Positions 35,487 through 47,040 of a stretch of 64,000 bases of DNA are shown in pieces (position 1 is the first letter of the stretch; every line of letters begins with the position of its first letter). The position numbers were made by a program, and so were the translations under genes. The notes beneath the pieces were generated by a model. The model saw nothing but the letters and a program-made list of their open reading frames with translations. It did not search any database and was not told the DNA's origin. Origin of the DNA: Gigaspora margarita. Taxonomy: Eukaryota; Glomeromycota; Glomeromycetes; Diversisporales; Gigasporaceae. The DNA lies in contig WTPW01000190.1 in NCBI GenBank assembly GCA_009809945.1, positions 111,378 through 175,377 on the forward strand. Direction: 5' to 3'.

Positions 35487-35610
35487 TACAGTCAAACCCC
35501 TAAATGCACACACTCTCTATATGCAACTATAGCCTGGTCCTGAGCTTGGAACTTAAGCACCTTCTACATGCACCCTTCTAAATGCACATGTGACTAATTT
35601 CAATACTGGT
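35487..35610. mobile_element. Pogo-like element end fragment
   Basis: TACAGTCAAACCCCTAAATG, then CACAC, GCCTGGTCC and a second ATGCACCCTTCTAAATGCAC. The same sequence order occurs at 40530-40912. A CAGTCAAACC start next to TA is typical of pogo/Tigger-type ends. The opposite end is not clear here. Confidence 0.45.
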
Positions 35611-35689
35611 CACTAATAATATTATATTTTTTTTATGAGTTTTACTAAAACACACCTATGGAGTTTGTTTTACACTATATTACATAAGG

Positions 35690-35729
35690 TAGCTGCGCGA
35701 TGCTGTCATGCAAAACCAGAAACAGAAGA
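35690..35729 (+). repeat. Dispersed repeat end, GTAGCTGCGC family
   Basis: GTAGCTGCGCGATGCTGTCA followed by GCAAAACCAGAAACAG. Third copy of the end also seen at 3671, 7338 and 56436. From 35730 to 36360 I see no gene. Confidence 0.5.
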
Positions 35730-36360
35730 ATCAGTAGATCATTTTAGAAGTTTTAAAAAATGAAATATTTTAACAGTTTATTAATACTAACTAATAAATT
35801 ATGTTAGTTTACATGTGTATTGTACAGAGTTGGCATATAACTAGGTCACATTAATAAATTCTGAAATGAGTTATATGAATTCATTAATTACATTAGTAGT
35901 TTAATTGGTCATGTGCCAATACTATGTACATTTTTTAGTGTTTATTGTTTAATTTTGTTTAAAATTTTAACTTATTCGGTATGATAATGAAATATAATAT
36001 AGGAAGCATTTTATATAGAGAACAAAGTTGTAAAAATATATATATATATATTTTTTTTTTAGAAATCAAGTAGTATATAAATAGACAAAACCAGTATTAC
36101 TATTAAAATTTGGAAGAGCATCAGATTAGAGGGCCAGATTTAGGTTAGCAATAGTGAACAAGAGAAGGAACACATAAGGTTGGATTTATAAATATACCAA
36201 AATGGGATTCACAAAGAAATAATACAAAAATAGATAAAAGCCAAGAGATACGATATAATAAAAATTCATTAAGAAAACTTTATTATAATAGAGGAATCAT
36301 TTAGCCAATATCTAATGCTATCTAATACCTCATTCTTGCTCTCTCTATTATGTATAAGGC

Positions 36361-36690
36361 AAAGATAGTACCGAAACCTTTTTTGGCAATTCTAAAAGTT
36401 TTGAGTTCAGATTATAGCTTCCGAAACCTTATCCAAAACTCGAAACCTTACCCGAAACCCAAAACCTCAACTGAAACCCGAAACCTTAACTGAAACCCTG
36501 AAACTGCCAAAACATTAATAACTTATTTGTTTATTCTCTCCAAAATTAGTGCTGATACCCTTTAGTGCCAAATTTGAAGTTTTGGGCTTCAGATTATAAT
36601 TTCTGAAACCTTATTCGAAACTCGAAACCTTACACGAAACCTGAAACCTCATTCAAACTGAAACCTCACCTGAATACCAAAAACTACCCC
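36361..36690. repeat. Degenerate CGAAACCT repeat array
   Basis: Many 7-8-bp units, CGAAACCT/CGAAACCC/TGAAACCT, in two blocks (36376-36500 and 36600-36680). Each is preceded by GCTTCAGATTATAATTTC-like DNA, so the pair is a larger duplication. Inverse units (GTTTCAGG) occur at 38460-38590. Confidence 0.6.
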
Positions 36691-37052
36691 AACTTCCATA
36701 TACATTGATTGCAGTTATGTATTATATATCTCTTTCAATTATATATCAAGTATGCTGTGTATCTCTTCAATATACATTAATCGCACTGGTATATTATATA
36801 TCTCCTTAAAGAATTCAATAAATCTAACAATTTATTGTATGCATGCAGTCCTTTTTGTTGTTATGATTCATAAGTACAACAAGAAAGGTATAATTCTGAA
36901 GTTTATATTCTGACAATCAATATTGCTTTTGCAAGCATCAGTTTTTTTACTTATTACCTAAAAACTGGGCACAATATCAAGTAATAATAAGTAATTAGTA
37001 CGTCCATATTTACTAATGAGAGAATTGATAGGTTATCGCAGAATTAAATAAA

Positions 37053-37699
37053 TTGTTAGTATCAAAAGACATAAAATACTTATCAATTATCATTGGCGGA
37101 GAACTCTTTCTGATGTTCATCTGGACCAAATTTCAAATGGAAGAAAAACAAAAAGTTTTTTGTTGGAGCATTGCCAGATACTTAAAGTACTGTAGGATAA
37201 CACAATATACGGTTTTTAAAAAAAGGTCAACTACCGCACTGGGGACTCCTCTTTTATATTCGGCATGCAAGCTAGAAGTGTCAGTTGTGCAAGATAACTG
37301 GTAGTTGGTGGGTGCCCTTGGTACAAGAAATTCTAGTAAAGATGATAGTAGTCTTTGTCGACGAAGTATATTGTGGTAAAACAATGGGAACAACAAAAAA
37401 TGAGTTTTATCTTCCTATACTTTCCTTTAAATTTGCTTCAAGTGATATCTTTTGCTCTTTTGGCTTTTCAAAATTTTGACAAAAGTGGGCGATTCAGCTT
37501 ACCCTCTCCAAAAGTTCAGTATTGTTTACAGCATCCAAATTGGGTAAGCGGCTACCTAATTGGAATCAAGTCACGAGCGAGTTTCTGGTCTAACGAAACA
37601 AACAATGAAGAACACGTGAGTTTTTTGGAGGAAAACTTTGATGTGAAATTTCTTTCTAGAAGGTTCTATAAGGCGCTAGCTTCTCTACAGTCATTCTAG
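37053..37699 (+). other. Unrecognised open frames, possible TE-derived gene fragment
   Basis: Two overlapping plus frames: 37053-37304 (KDIKYLSIIIGGELF...WSIARYLKYC) and 37355-37699 (KSGRFSLPSPKVQYCLQHPN, then WVSGYLIGIKSRASFW and KFLSRRFYKALASLQSF). A shift between about 37210 and 37400 could join them. The stretch is less A+T-rich than its surroundings and looks once-coding. I recognise no domain and see no introns with confidence. Confidence 0.3.
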
Positions 37700-39185
37700 G
37701 TTTTTTTATGATTTTTACTGATCTTACATATAGTACATAAATAGATGTAGAGTAGAGACTTGTCTGTTTAGTGTAGTATATAATTTTTATCATCTAGTAC
37801 AGGTTTAATAGTACACTTTTCAGTTCTGTCATTACTTCTTTTGTTTTTTTTATCTTTGTCTCTGTTTATTTCTTTTATATTTTGGTTATTCGTTTAGATT
37901 AAGATAGTCTTTCTCTCATTTTTTCTTCCCCTTTATTTTCTTTTACTTGTTTTTTTCTTTTCTTTTAGAATAAGATTATCCTATCTGGTGGCTTAGGTAG
38001 GAAGAATCTAAAAGTTAGCCTTTGATAGGGCTGACAAAGTTCCCTAATTTTCCGTTGAAAGTTAGTGCAACAGGTCGCATCTGGGCACAATTTCTGTAGC
38101 CATATGATATTGGACTTGCAATTGGAGGGTTTTATAATACGTAAAGTTTTATGTATATAAACTTATTAATGTAGTACTAGTAAGACTGTCAAAGAAATAA
38201 AAAAAAATCATCATTAGCAATTTTGTCTATTGTCCTAGAATTTTGCAATCAGTTGTAATAACGGTATGATATTAAAAATAAAGTTGACCAGCTTTAAAAA
38301 AAACCCTGAACACACTGAGGTAGTGAAAAAAATTGCCAAAATCATAATTAAAAAAAAAGATCTATACAATATTATTATTTATTCAAAAATAATTTTACAT
38401 TTTGGGTTCATTAAAAATAAAGCAACCTTATAATAAATTTATAAGCTTCAATATTATATTTTTGAGTTTCAGATTATAGGTTTGGGTTTCAGATTATAGT
38501 TTCAGGGTTTCAGGTTTCAGAGTTTCAGTTTTTTTAAAAAAATCTGAAACTAGTTTCAAATTAGAACTGTTCCGAAACTAGTTTCAGGTAGGTTTTGTTT
38601 TGACGCCATGTTTGGTATAAGGGACAAAAACCTCTCAATACACAAAGAGTGAACACATCAGACTTATATATATTTGTAATCTATATAAATTATTTACACC
38701 AATCAATTGTCAGTTTAACTTCCTTCTGTCTTACACAATCAATTCGTCATTGAGATGCGACAACTAAAAATCTAATTGCCTTTCAACACCTATAAACTTG
38801 ATCATAATATTACTTTGTGTGAGGGGTGAGACGATAATATTTAAACACTTCATATTTATTCGTCCCTAAAAGAAGCAATAATAATTCATATATAATTGAT
38901 TTGTGTACAAAAGCGATAGCATGATGATTATTAATATAAACATTTGACACATCATGATAGATTTAATTAATTGTACCCCCAAGGATATCTAAATAAGGTA
39001 ATATAAGTAACATGTATTACAGAGGTACAATTGAAAGGTTTAAGGATGATTGAATGTAACAATAATCGATCAAATAAAGCAGGGGCAGATTAAGGAAATG
39101 CTGTGATTTTTGGATGCAGAAATATTATTATAATAATACTGGTAAGATAAGAAATAAATCAAATAAAATGAGGCACAACTTAAAA
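37700..39185. other. No gene seen
   Basis: A T-rich tract at 37840-37980, GTTTCAGG repeats at 38460-38590, and A+T-rich sequence. No frame of convincing composition. Confidence 0.5.
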
Positions 39186-39765
39186 CTTGAAATACTTACT
39201 TAAAATAGTCCTTTTAAGGGATAATCATGTACGAATGCATGTACATACTTACAAAAGCTATATTTAACCAGTTTAATATAAAATGCAAATCGGACCATTG
39301 CATTTCACAATGTCATGCAAAAATATAACCAATCAAAGAACCATATTTGTTAACATCATTTCACTCTTCAGATAACCATGCACTTTGTTTCACTCCATTC
39401 CTGGTATAAAACAGAATTTCGACATTTTTATAAAAAAGATTTTGAGCAAAAAAAAATTATTACTGTAACCACATATCGGAACCCCTTAAACATCAACCCC
39501 TACATGATAAATAGACATGAAATGTAAACCTGAAATACTCACTTAAAAATAGTCCCCTTTGCAGGAACAATCACGCACGAATAGCATGTCATATGTAAAA
39601 AAGTCATACCAAACCAGTTCAACATAAAAAGCAAATATGGATCATCGCATTCCACAATGTCATGTGAAAATACAACCAATCAAAGAACTATATTTGCTCA
39701 CACCATTTCACTCTTCAGATAACCATGACTTCGTATTTTATACTCCGCTCCTAGTACAAAAAAAT
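39186..39765. repeat. Tandem duplication, about 342-bp unit (two copies)
   Basis: AACTTGAAATACTTACTTAA to CATTCCTGGTA (39186-39413) is repeated as AACCTGAAATACTCACTTAA to CGCTCCTAGTA (39527-39765). Internal blocks CAATGTCATG and AACCAATCAAAGAAC are shared. Each unit ends with the CGTTCCTGGTA end of the dispersed family. Confidence 0.65.
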
Positions 39766-40529
39766 TAGAATAGCCAATAAAATTTAAGATCAGGTGTAAT
39801 ATAAAATTTCATTTTTTTGTTTATTTTTTTAAAAAAACATTCATATCTCAAAATTTTGCTTATAAAACCAACTTTGGGGCTCTAATAAAAAAATTTCTTG
39901 CTAAATTTTGTATATACTAATGCTCTGACAAAATTCCAGGCCTTACCCTAACCCTAAAGTAATCAAAATTTATTTTTTGTTTTATAAAATTTATTTTTTT
40001 GATTTTGTTACATGGATTTGCAAATCTAATTTACCTATAGTGGTAAAACACCATAAGTGCATTTTATAATAATTGTTTTTTATAACTTATTTTTAGTTAT
40101 AATTGATTTTGGTTAATTGTAAATAGTTATTACATAGTAAAGTCTAAATTTTACTATGCAAATTGAATGTTATCATCTAAATAAACTTGTTTGAAAATCA
40201 AAATATATATAAACTGAAATTTTTATCAAATTCAGAGTACTTTTTATTATTTGACTTTTAATTTTTAATTGCAATGAATATATTTTTTTAAAAAAATTTT
40301 AATTTTTTTGTTGAATATAAAAATTAAAAACCAAATAATAAAATGTTTTCCAATATTAATAAAAATTTCAAAAAATGTATATTATAATTTTTAAACAACT
40401 TTACTTAGCAATTATAATTGATTTATATAATAAACTTTAAATTTTACTATATAGTGACCATTATCGATCATGGGTAGCAATTTTTGGATAAAAGGTGTTA
40501 AAGTATTGATGATGTATTTAACTTCACTT

Positions 40530-40912
40530 TTGATGGCTATCTAAGTTAATTCTATAAATGCACACTCCTACTAAGTGCATAATTATACCTGGTTCTAGTA
40601 TTGTACATTTTGACTGTTCACAGCCTTTTTTGACTAGCCCATGTCCAAAATTGTCCAAACATCCAAGATTGTCATAAGCTTGTCCAGGCTTTAATAATTA
40701 ATAAATTTATTTAAAAAATATATAACTATATATTTTTTTAAATGCTAAACACATTTTGATTAAAATTTAAATAAGTTATCTTAATAAAATTTTAAGTAAT
40801 TTTACTTTATTTAATTGTTCAAAATTGTTTAAACTGTCCAAATTCATTGTTCAAAATTATTCTGTGACAACATTGCCTGGTCCCTAGAGTGTGCACTTAG
40901 AGAAATCTGACT
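40530..40912. mobile_element. Small pogo-like MITE carrying a hAT MITE
   Basis: Outer remnants CTATAAATGCACACTCCTAC (left) and, inverted, TCTCTAAGTGCACACTC (right) resemble the CCTAAATGCACACAC end at 35487. The right edge, TCTGACTATA, is a worn pogo-type end. A 280-bp hAT MITE sits inside at the CCTGGT site. Left border approximate. Confidence 0.45.
40596..40875 (-). mobile_element. 280-bp hAT MITE, copy 1
   Basis: Inverse-orientation copy of 42020-42299 with the same length. Ends TAGTATTGTACATTTTGAC and CAACATTG. Flanks CCTGGTTC and CCTGGTCC form an 8-bp target duplication with one mismatch. Internal TTGTCCAA repeats. Confidence 0.75.
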
Positions 40913-42011
40913 ATATACTGATTTGATACATTTTTTAGTATTTAACAAGTTTACTTAGTGCAAGAAGTTAGAATCATTAGTAAAATTTCAAGTAATATAA
41001 TATTTTTAATAAATTTATCAATAAAATTATACAAAATGCTATGATTCTCTAAATTTACCAATTAATTCTAACTTCATGCTCTAAGTAAACATACATAGCA
41101 CAAAAATACATACTGTATTACTGCAAAATAAAGCACACCTGCATGGTGTTTTGATCACCTGCACACTATGTTGAGTGCATGCATATGTGCTATTTTGAGG
41201 TGACCTGATTTTTTATCTGTACCAGCACTAAAAATCTAAACCTTAATATATATACATATATATAGGAACAATTAACCTATTGTTGAACTTCTACGTAATG
41301 ATAGTAATAAGCAAATTATTTATTTTGTAAAGCCTGCACATATATAAAGCATCACCTGTAGATTTAGACCCTATTTTTCTTTGTTATTTGGCATTATTAC
41401 ACAGCACCTAAGGCCATTATAGTTCTAACTTTAAAAAGGATGTGCATAAAACATTCATTTATTATCAAAAATTATATTCCAGTATTAAAATCAAAAAGAA
41501 TGGCCATAACAATTTATTATCCTGCTAGGATAAGGGTAGTATAACCATCGTATGGGGGAGCTTGGTACATTCATGCCACTGATAGTTGACATAAGAATGT
41601 TATATGAATTTGGTAGTAATATATGGGACACAGATATTAATGATTTATTAGGCATTTATTATTAAAAGAATATATATTTATTTAAGGATAATTTTTGAGA
41701 GCATAAATTAGATACATTTGATTAATAGTGAGAACAACCCTTTATATGCATTCTAGATCTCAGGCAAGGTTACATGTTTACTTTGCTACTATTACGTCTA
41801 TGCTATGATAGCTATGCTTATTTTGTGGCTTCTGTGTTAGCCCTACAACTTTGACTGCATTGATGCAGTGGCTTTTGAACCTTCATTGCCAAACAGGTAG
41901 CTTACTCTCATGTTTTAATGCACCTGAAATGAGGATCATAGGATTAAGTCACCAAGAATACATAATAATACCTAATACTAGAAAGGTAAGTTTAACATAG
42001 CTATAATGATA
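40913..42011. other. No gene seen
   Basis: A+T-rich spacer with one fragment of the TTAGTAAAATTT repeat (40970-41080). The stretch 41500-41650 is slightly richer in G+C, but all frames are short. Confidence 0.5.
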
Positions 42012-42019
42012 CCATTATG

Positions 42020-42299
42020 CAGTGTTGTTATGGGACAGCCTTGGACAATGACTTGGACAATCTTGGACAATTTTGGACAATTAAATAAAGTAAAATTACT
42101 TAAAATTTTATTAAGATAACCTATTTTAATTTTAACTGGAATGTGTTCAGTACATAAAAAAATATATAGATATATATTTTTTAGATAGATTTATTAATTA
42201 TTAAAGCCTGGACAAGCTTTGGACAATCTTGGACATTTGGACAATTTTGGACATGGACAAGCCAAAAAAGGCTGTGGACAGCCAAAACGTACAACACTG
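42020..42299 (+). mobile_element. 280-bp hAT MITE, copy 2
   Basis: Ends CAGTGTTGT and ACAACACTG. An exact 8-bp target duplication, CCATTATG, lies at 42012-42019 and 42300-42307. The interior has direct and inverted TTGGACAATTTTGGACA repeats. CAGTG ends plus an 8-bp duplication indicate hAT. Confidence 0.85.
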
Positions 42300-42744
42300 C
42301 CATTATGGAAGGTATGTAACAACAAATACGGAAGTAAGAGACAAAGAAAAAATTATTCATTACAGTAGCAATAATTAAACATTTAATAATAGTTATTCTT
42401 GAAGCAATTAAAGATAAAAAGAATAAATATGAAGCATTTGTTGAATGCTTTTATTCGATTATATAGTATTCTATATATGGTATGTGCTATTTCAGGATGT
42501 GCATGGACATTATTTTGAAACCCAGTATGCAATTTTCAAAATAATGCCCATAATCATTATTTCATGGTAATACAGTATATAATATTTAGACTTAGTCAGA
42601 CAGTTTGCAAACTTCCAACTCAGTTCCAGACCAAACTTAAGCTAAAAATTTAAAATATAAAAGTTTGAGTCTGCTTTAATGACTAGACCAAATTCAAACT
42701 TAACAAAAATCTAGTACAGTCCAGGTCTGTAAAAGCACTAATAA

Positions 42745-43308
42745 AAATTTAAAGTTTTTGCTTTAAATTTTTTACTATAAAATTTTTTTAGATTTTCTTA
42801 AATTTTATATCTTTGTCTATAAAAAATTTTTTTACTTCTAATACAAGTCTTAATTTTTACAAGTAAATACAAAAGTTGCAATGATAAAAGCTGTAATCCT
42901 TTTTATAAACTACAATTTTGTATTAAATTAGAGGGCTAGAGCTAATATTTATAAGGTTCAGCAAGAATTAGTAAATAATTTTTTTGAATAAAAAACTTTT
43001 TTATATTTGTTCATTTTTACTTATAAGCAATTATACTTTTTTCTTATAATATAAAATTAAATACTATTTAATATTATTCTTAATTTTAAATATTATCAAA
43101 AAAAAATTTTAATTAAATATTTTGTTTTAAAAATGGTAAATTATTTTTTTATAATATAAAATTAAATACTATTTAATATTATTCTTATTTTTAAATATTA
43201 TCAAAAAAATTTTTAATTAAATATTATGTTTCAAAAAAGGTAAATTATAAACATATTTATAGTAATTTTCCAGGCAAATTCGCCTGGATTTGCTTACAGT
43301 TTAAGGGA
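42745..43308. mobile_element. TCCCTTAAAC-family TIR element, left end missing
   Basis: Homologous to 24860-25326 over its length. The right end, CAGGCAAATTCGCCTGG to AGTTTAAGGGA, precedes TA at 43309-43310. It contains a direct duplication of about 100 bp (43043-43139 and 43149-43246). No coding. From 42308 to 42744 I see no gene. Confidence 0.6.
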
Positions 43309-43544
43309 TAGACCATTGAGGTGGCACTTGAGAACAGCTTTGTTGAACAATATATTTGATCTACTAGTGCACAAAACCTATTATAAAATGCTGAATAATT
43401 TTGTTTAATTAGAATAATTTCCTGCTTCATTGGTCATAATATTTGAACCATGATACTCATTAAGAATAACTTGCACTAAAGGTAATTTATTTAAAATTGT
43501 GAAAATAACTATGATTTATGCAAAGCATTGTAATAAAAAGTATT

Positions 43545-46500
43545 CTATTGACTTTTGACAATAGATTTCAGAGGAATTGAAAGATAAACAATTGATCCAT
43601 CACTTTCAACTATATTCGGGAGTTTTGTATTTAAAGATCCATAAAAAATTTTATCAGAAATGATATTAACAAATCCGAGAGGTTGCTGATTCTTACATTC
43701 ATCATGGTCGAAGATTTGATTCACCAAAATTAAATTATCATTAGAGGTTTTAATTTCTTCACTACTATATAATATTTCCTTATTTTTTACCTTGATCCAA
43801 TTAAATTTCATTTCACCAAAAAAATCGTTAATTTGACGAGAATTCGTTGTATCGATGATACTATAATTAATAAGGAATTATCAATAAATTAGATATCATA
43901 CTTAACACGAAATTTTAAATGATATATTGAATGATTCAGATGTCAAAACAGAGTGTTTCCAATTTATTTGGAAAACCCTAACAAATGAACAAAATTTAGT
44001 AATTTCAAACTATAGCAACATAGAAAGCACAAACATTGTCGTTGTTTAAATGGAACATGATATTGACACTGAAACCTCAATAGACCACCAATGCGATCTT
44101 CTTATGACAAAATTCGAGAAGATTAAAATATCATGGTTGAACAACGCCTACATTAGATGAGACCAACTTGATTTTGTGTTTTACGTTGCCCCTTCTCCCC
44201 TCCAGAAGAGGGGAAGAGAAAATTTGTGGTTTACTTAGTAAAATTTTGCTGCATTGCCGTAACTTAATAAAATTTTTCGAAAATTCCCGTAGCCAATATA
44301 TATTTATCCAAATTTTTTACTATGAGGGGGGCACGCTAGGGGGGGGGGGGGGGGGTATCGTAAAACACAGAATCAAATTGGTTTTGCCTTACTAAGAGTC
44401 TATTAAGAATGCCTTTCAAAATTGAATAATGTCTGATAACCCAACGATTTCATTGTGGAGGAGTTTATTGTAACGCTGGTCTACAGCATTTTACTTACCA
44501 ACTGTGTAAAGATAATCTTTTCAAGACATTTTCATCGGTTACTTTTTTCTTAGCTTCAATGTCATAAGCAAATAACCATGCAGACTTTTGATGTACAGGT
44601 TCTTCACAACGTATAAGGTAATTGCCAATCGCAAATGTTGAATTTTTTGGATCGTACTTTATTTGATCGCAAATAATCTTTTCTATATCTGAATTACTTT
44701 CTGTTTGAGAACTATTTTCTTGCTGCGGACTATTTTCTATTCGAGGACCATTTTTCACTCGAAGACTGTTTTCTACTTGAGGGCTAGTTTCTATTTGAGG
44801 AGTAATATTAGCTGTTTCTAAAACGCAAGTGCCAAACATGCCACAATTGTTTAATATAGAATGATCTTGTTCTCTAAAAGGCTGAAATTTCCTACTTTTG
44901 AATACCAATGGATATTGGATACTAAAATCGAAACTTGTTGGTGGACCAAAGATAATCCATCCGAGTTTAATTTTAATTTTATTTTTAAATCTTGGTTTTT
45001 CTCCTTGTATATGATGAATAACAATAACTGGACGGTTTTTATTTCCATCCATATAGTCCACATGTAGAGAAAATACATTGTTTTTCACGCTCACAATTGA
45101 TGCAAGAATATTACACTCGTTAATACTTGTAATCTTTCTAGTTATCAACAATTTATGGATATATGGTTTCTTACTGCTTTCATATTCTTTTATGTTGAAA
45201 CGGATTTCATCGACTTTAGCTAATATTAATAAAGAGATTAATAATTAGTACTTTGATTAAAAGGCTATAAATATCTTAAAAAGAATATTAAAGCTTTACC
45301 TTCTAAAATTTGATGACCAGTTAAGCTCAACACTTTTTGTTTCAATTCATGATCCAATAATTCAAATAATGAATAAACATCTTCGTATCCGATTATCTTC
45401 CATTTTGTTGCATCATTAAGAGATTGTATCCAAGAATTTTTATCATAAAAATAGTCAGTTCCACCAATAATTGTTTCGACATTATTTGTGCTATTATTAT
45501 AATCATTATCTTTATTGCTATTAACGGCATTAACTTCAGATTTAAAAATACTTTTTGCAATTCTAACTCCAACTTGTGCATTAGTAATTTTGGACTTAGA
45601 TTTTTCGACTACGATAAATTAAATATATAATTCAATCGAAGAAATCAACAGTAGAGTTAGCATTTTAATCCATATTCATCCGTCTTCTAGAAATATTACA
45701 GTAATTACACACCTGAATTTTTTGTATATTCTTCGGTTCTTATTATGGCCCCACCTAAAATAAGACGTCGTGCATAAAAGTGACCATATTTTTCTGATAT
45801 ATCGTAAAGTTTGTTTATTTTATCATTATCATTTGTTGTATCATTCACAACATTTTCAACATCTTCAATAAAATTTTTTACAGCAGTAATATCTTTATCT
45901 AAAATAGGTAAATTTATTACTCCTCTTATTACCCGTTCATATGAATGTTTAGTATGCTTTGTTTGTTTTTTAAATGTCTGATCTGAATTTTCATGTGATA
46001 ATCCGATAGAATTAGAAATCCATTCCGAATAAGCAGCTGAAAGTTTTACATCAAATATAAGGGATCGTTTACATTCAGTTGTTGTTTCATGATTGCATTC
46101 ATGTACACCTTCATATTGAAACTTTTTTTTCTCTATCTTAATCCAATCGAAATTAATTTTAAATGCTTGAACGGATGCACTTGTTACTGATCCATCTTTA
46201 TTAATCTTGAACCCTTTTTCAAATCTTAATTGGGTCAAATCGAATTCAGCATTTTGAGTAATATATAAATAATGATTATTATCTTTTTTATCAACAACTT
46301 CTAGAAGGCCTAATTTAGGTTCATCACTTGGTCTAATCACGGCTTTGCATTTTGAAAAGTATTGAAAACGACAATTTGACCCGAGATAGAAATCGTCATC
46401 ACCATCGCATTCATTTTTTAAGAGCATCTGTCGAACATCATTAAGCTTAATTTCATCGTCAAACTTATTTTTTCGAGGTAACCTCCTCAAATATTTCTTT

Positions 46501-46595
46501 AAATCCGAGTTAATGACTATAATATCAATCACATCATTGTCATTTTTGCCGTTTTCATTTCTGTTACTTTTATTTTTATTTTTTTTTAATTTCAT
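43545..46595 (-). CDS. MACPF-like protein, spliced (gene A)
   Basis: Minus strand. Exons: 46595-45713, 45608-45300, 45219-44499 and 43860-43545. All introns are GT-AG, and the total (2229 nt) is a multiple of three, giving 742 residues. If the last intron is not removed, exon 3 reads to a TAA at 44495 (638 residues). The N-terminus is Lys/Asn-rich. At residues 270-282, YGHFYARRLILGG resembles the MACPF signature (Tyr-Gly...Gly-Gly). A second conserved block follows: NVETIIGG, WIQSLNDATKWKIIGYED, then LFELLDHELKQ. Near the end of exon 3 is a six-residue repeat of the PQxENS type. MACPF proteins can form membrane pores; whether this one does is not shown by the sequence. It is divergently paired with the gene at 47041. 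The last intron holds a MITE and a G tract, so exon 4 is the least certain part. Confidence 0.65.
44162..44382. mobile_element. MITE in the last intron of gene A
   Basis: ACCAACTTGATTTTGTGTTT and, inverted, ACCAATTTGATTCTGTGTTT form ends of about 24 bp. No clear target duplication. Near its right end are GGGGGG and then 17 consecutive G (44339-44355) on the plus strand, hence a C17 tract in the transcript. The 75-codon plus ORF here is a shadow. Confidence 0.65.
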
Positions 46596-47040
46596 TTTTT
46601 AATTTTTTTACTTGTAACCCATAACTACTACACTAAAACATTACGCAAGTAGGCTAGCAAGAGTTATAACATATTTGTGCGATGCAAACTCCTAAAAAAG
46701 ATGGTTCTACAAATAATAATCAGTGGTGCGTTTCACAGAAGCTCTTGATTTTAAGACAAGTACCACGTAAATTGACTTTACCCATCACGGGATACCACAA
46801 AATACCATAAAAAATACTGTAAAATGTCACAAATTAAATTGTGTACGTACGTACGCACATATGTTCAACGTAACACTGTTTTGCATTACATAATTGATAA
46901 ATACGAAATTTAATATATAGTACAAGTTGTTATATAAAAAAAGCAATTGGGCATATTAAGTCTAATAACTCTTTTTTCATTATACATTGTCTAATAATAT
47001 ATAGCATTCCAATATTTGAAGACATCAAATCGCAGAAGAC
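46596..47040. promoter_or_regulatory. Shared intergenic region between divergent genes
   Basis: 445 bp separate the two start codons. The region must hold both promoters or a bidirectional one. I see A+T-rich stretches (TATATAAAAAAAGC at about 46931, TATA-like for the plus gene), a CGTACGTACG palindromic string near 46851, and short repeats of ATACCATAAAA and ATACTGTAAAA near 46800. No element can be assigned with certainty. Confidence 0.45.
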
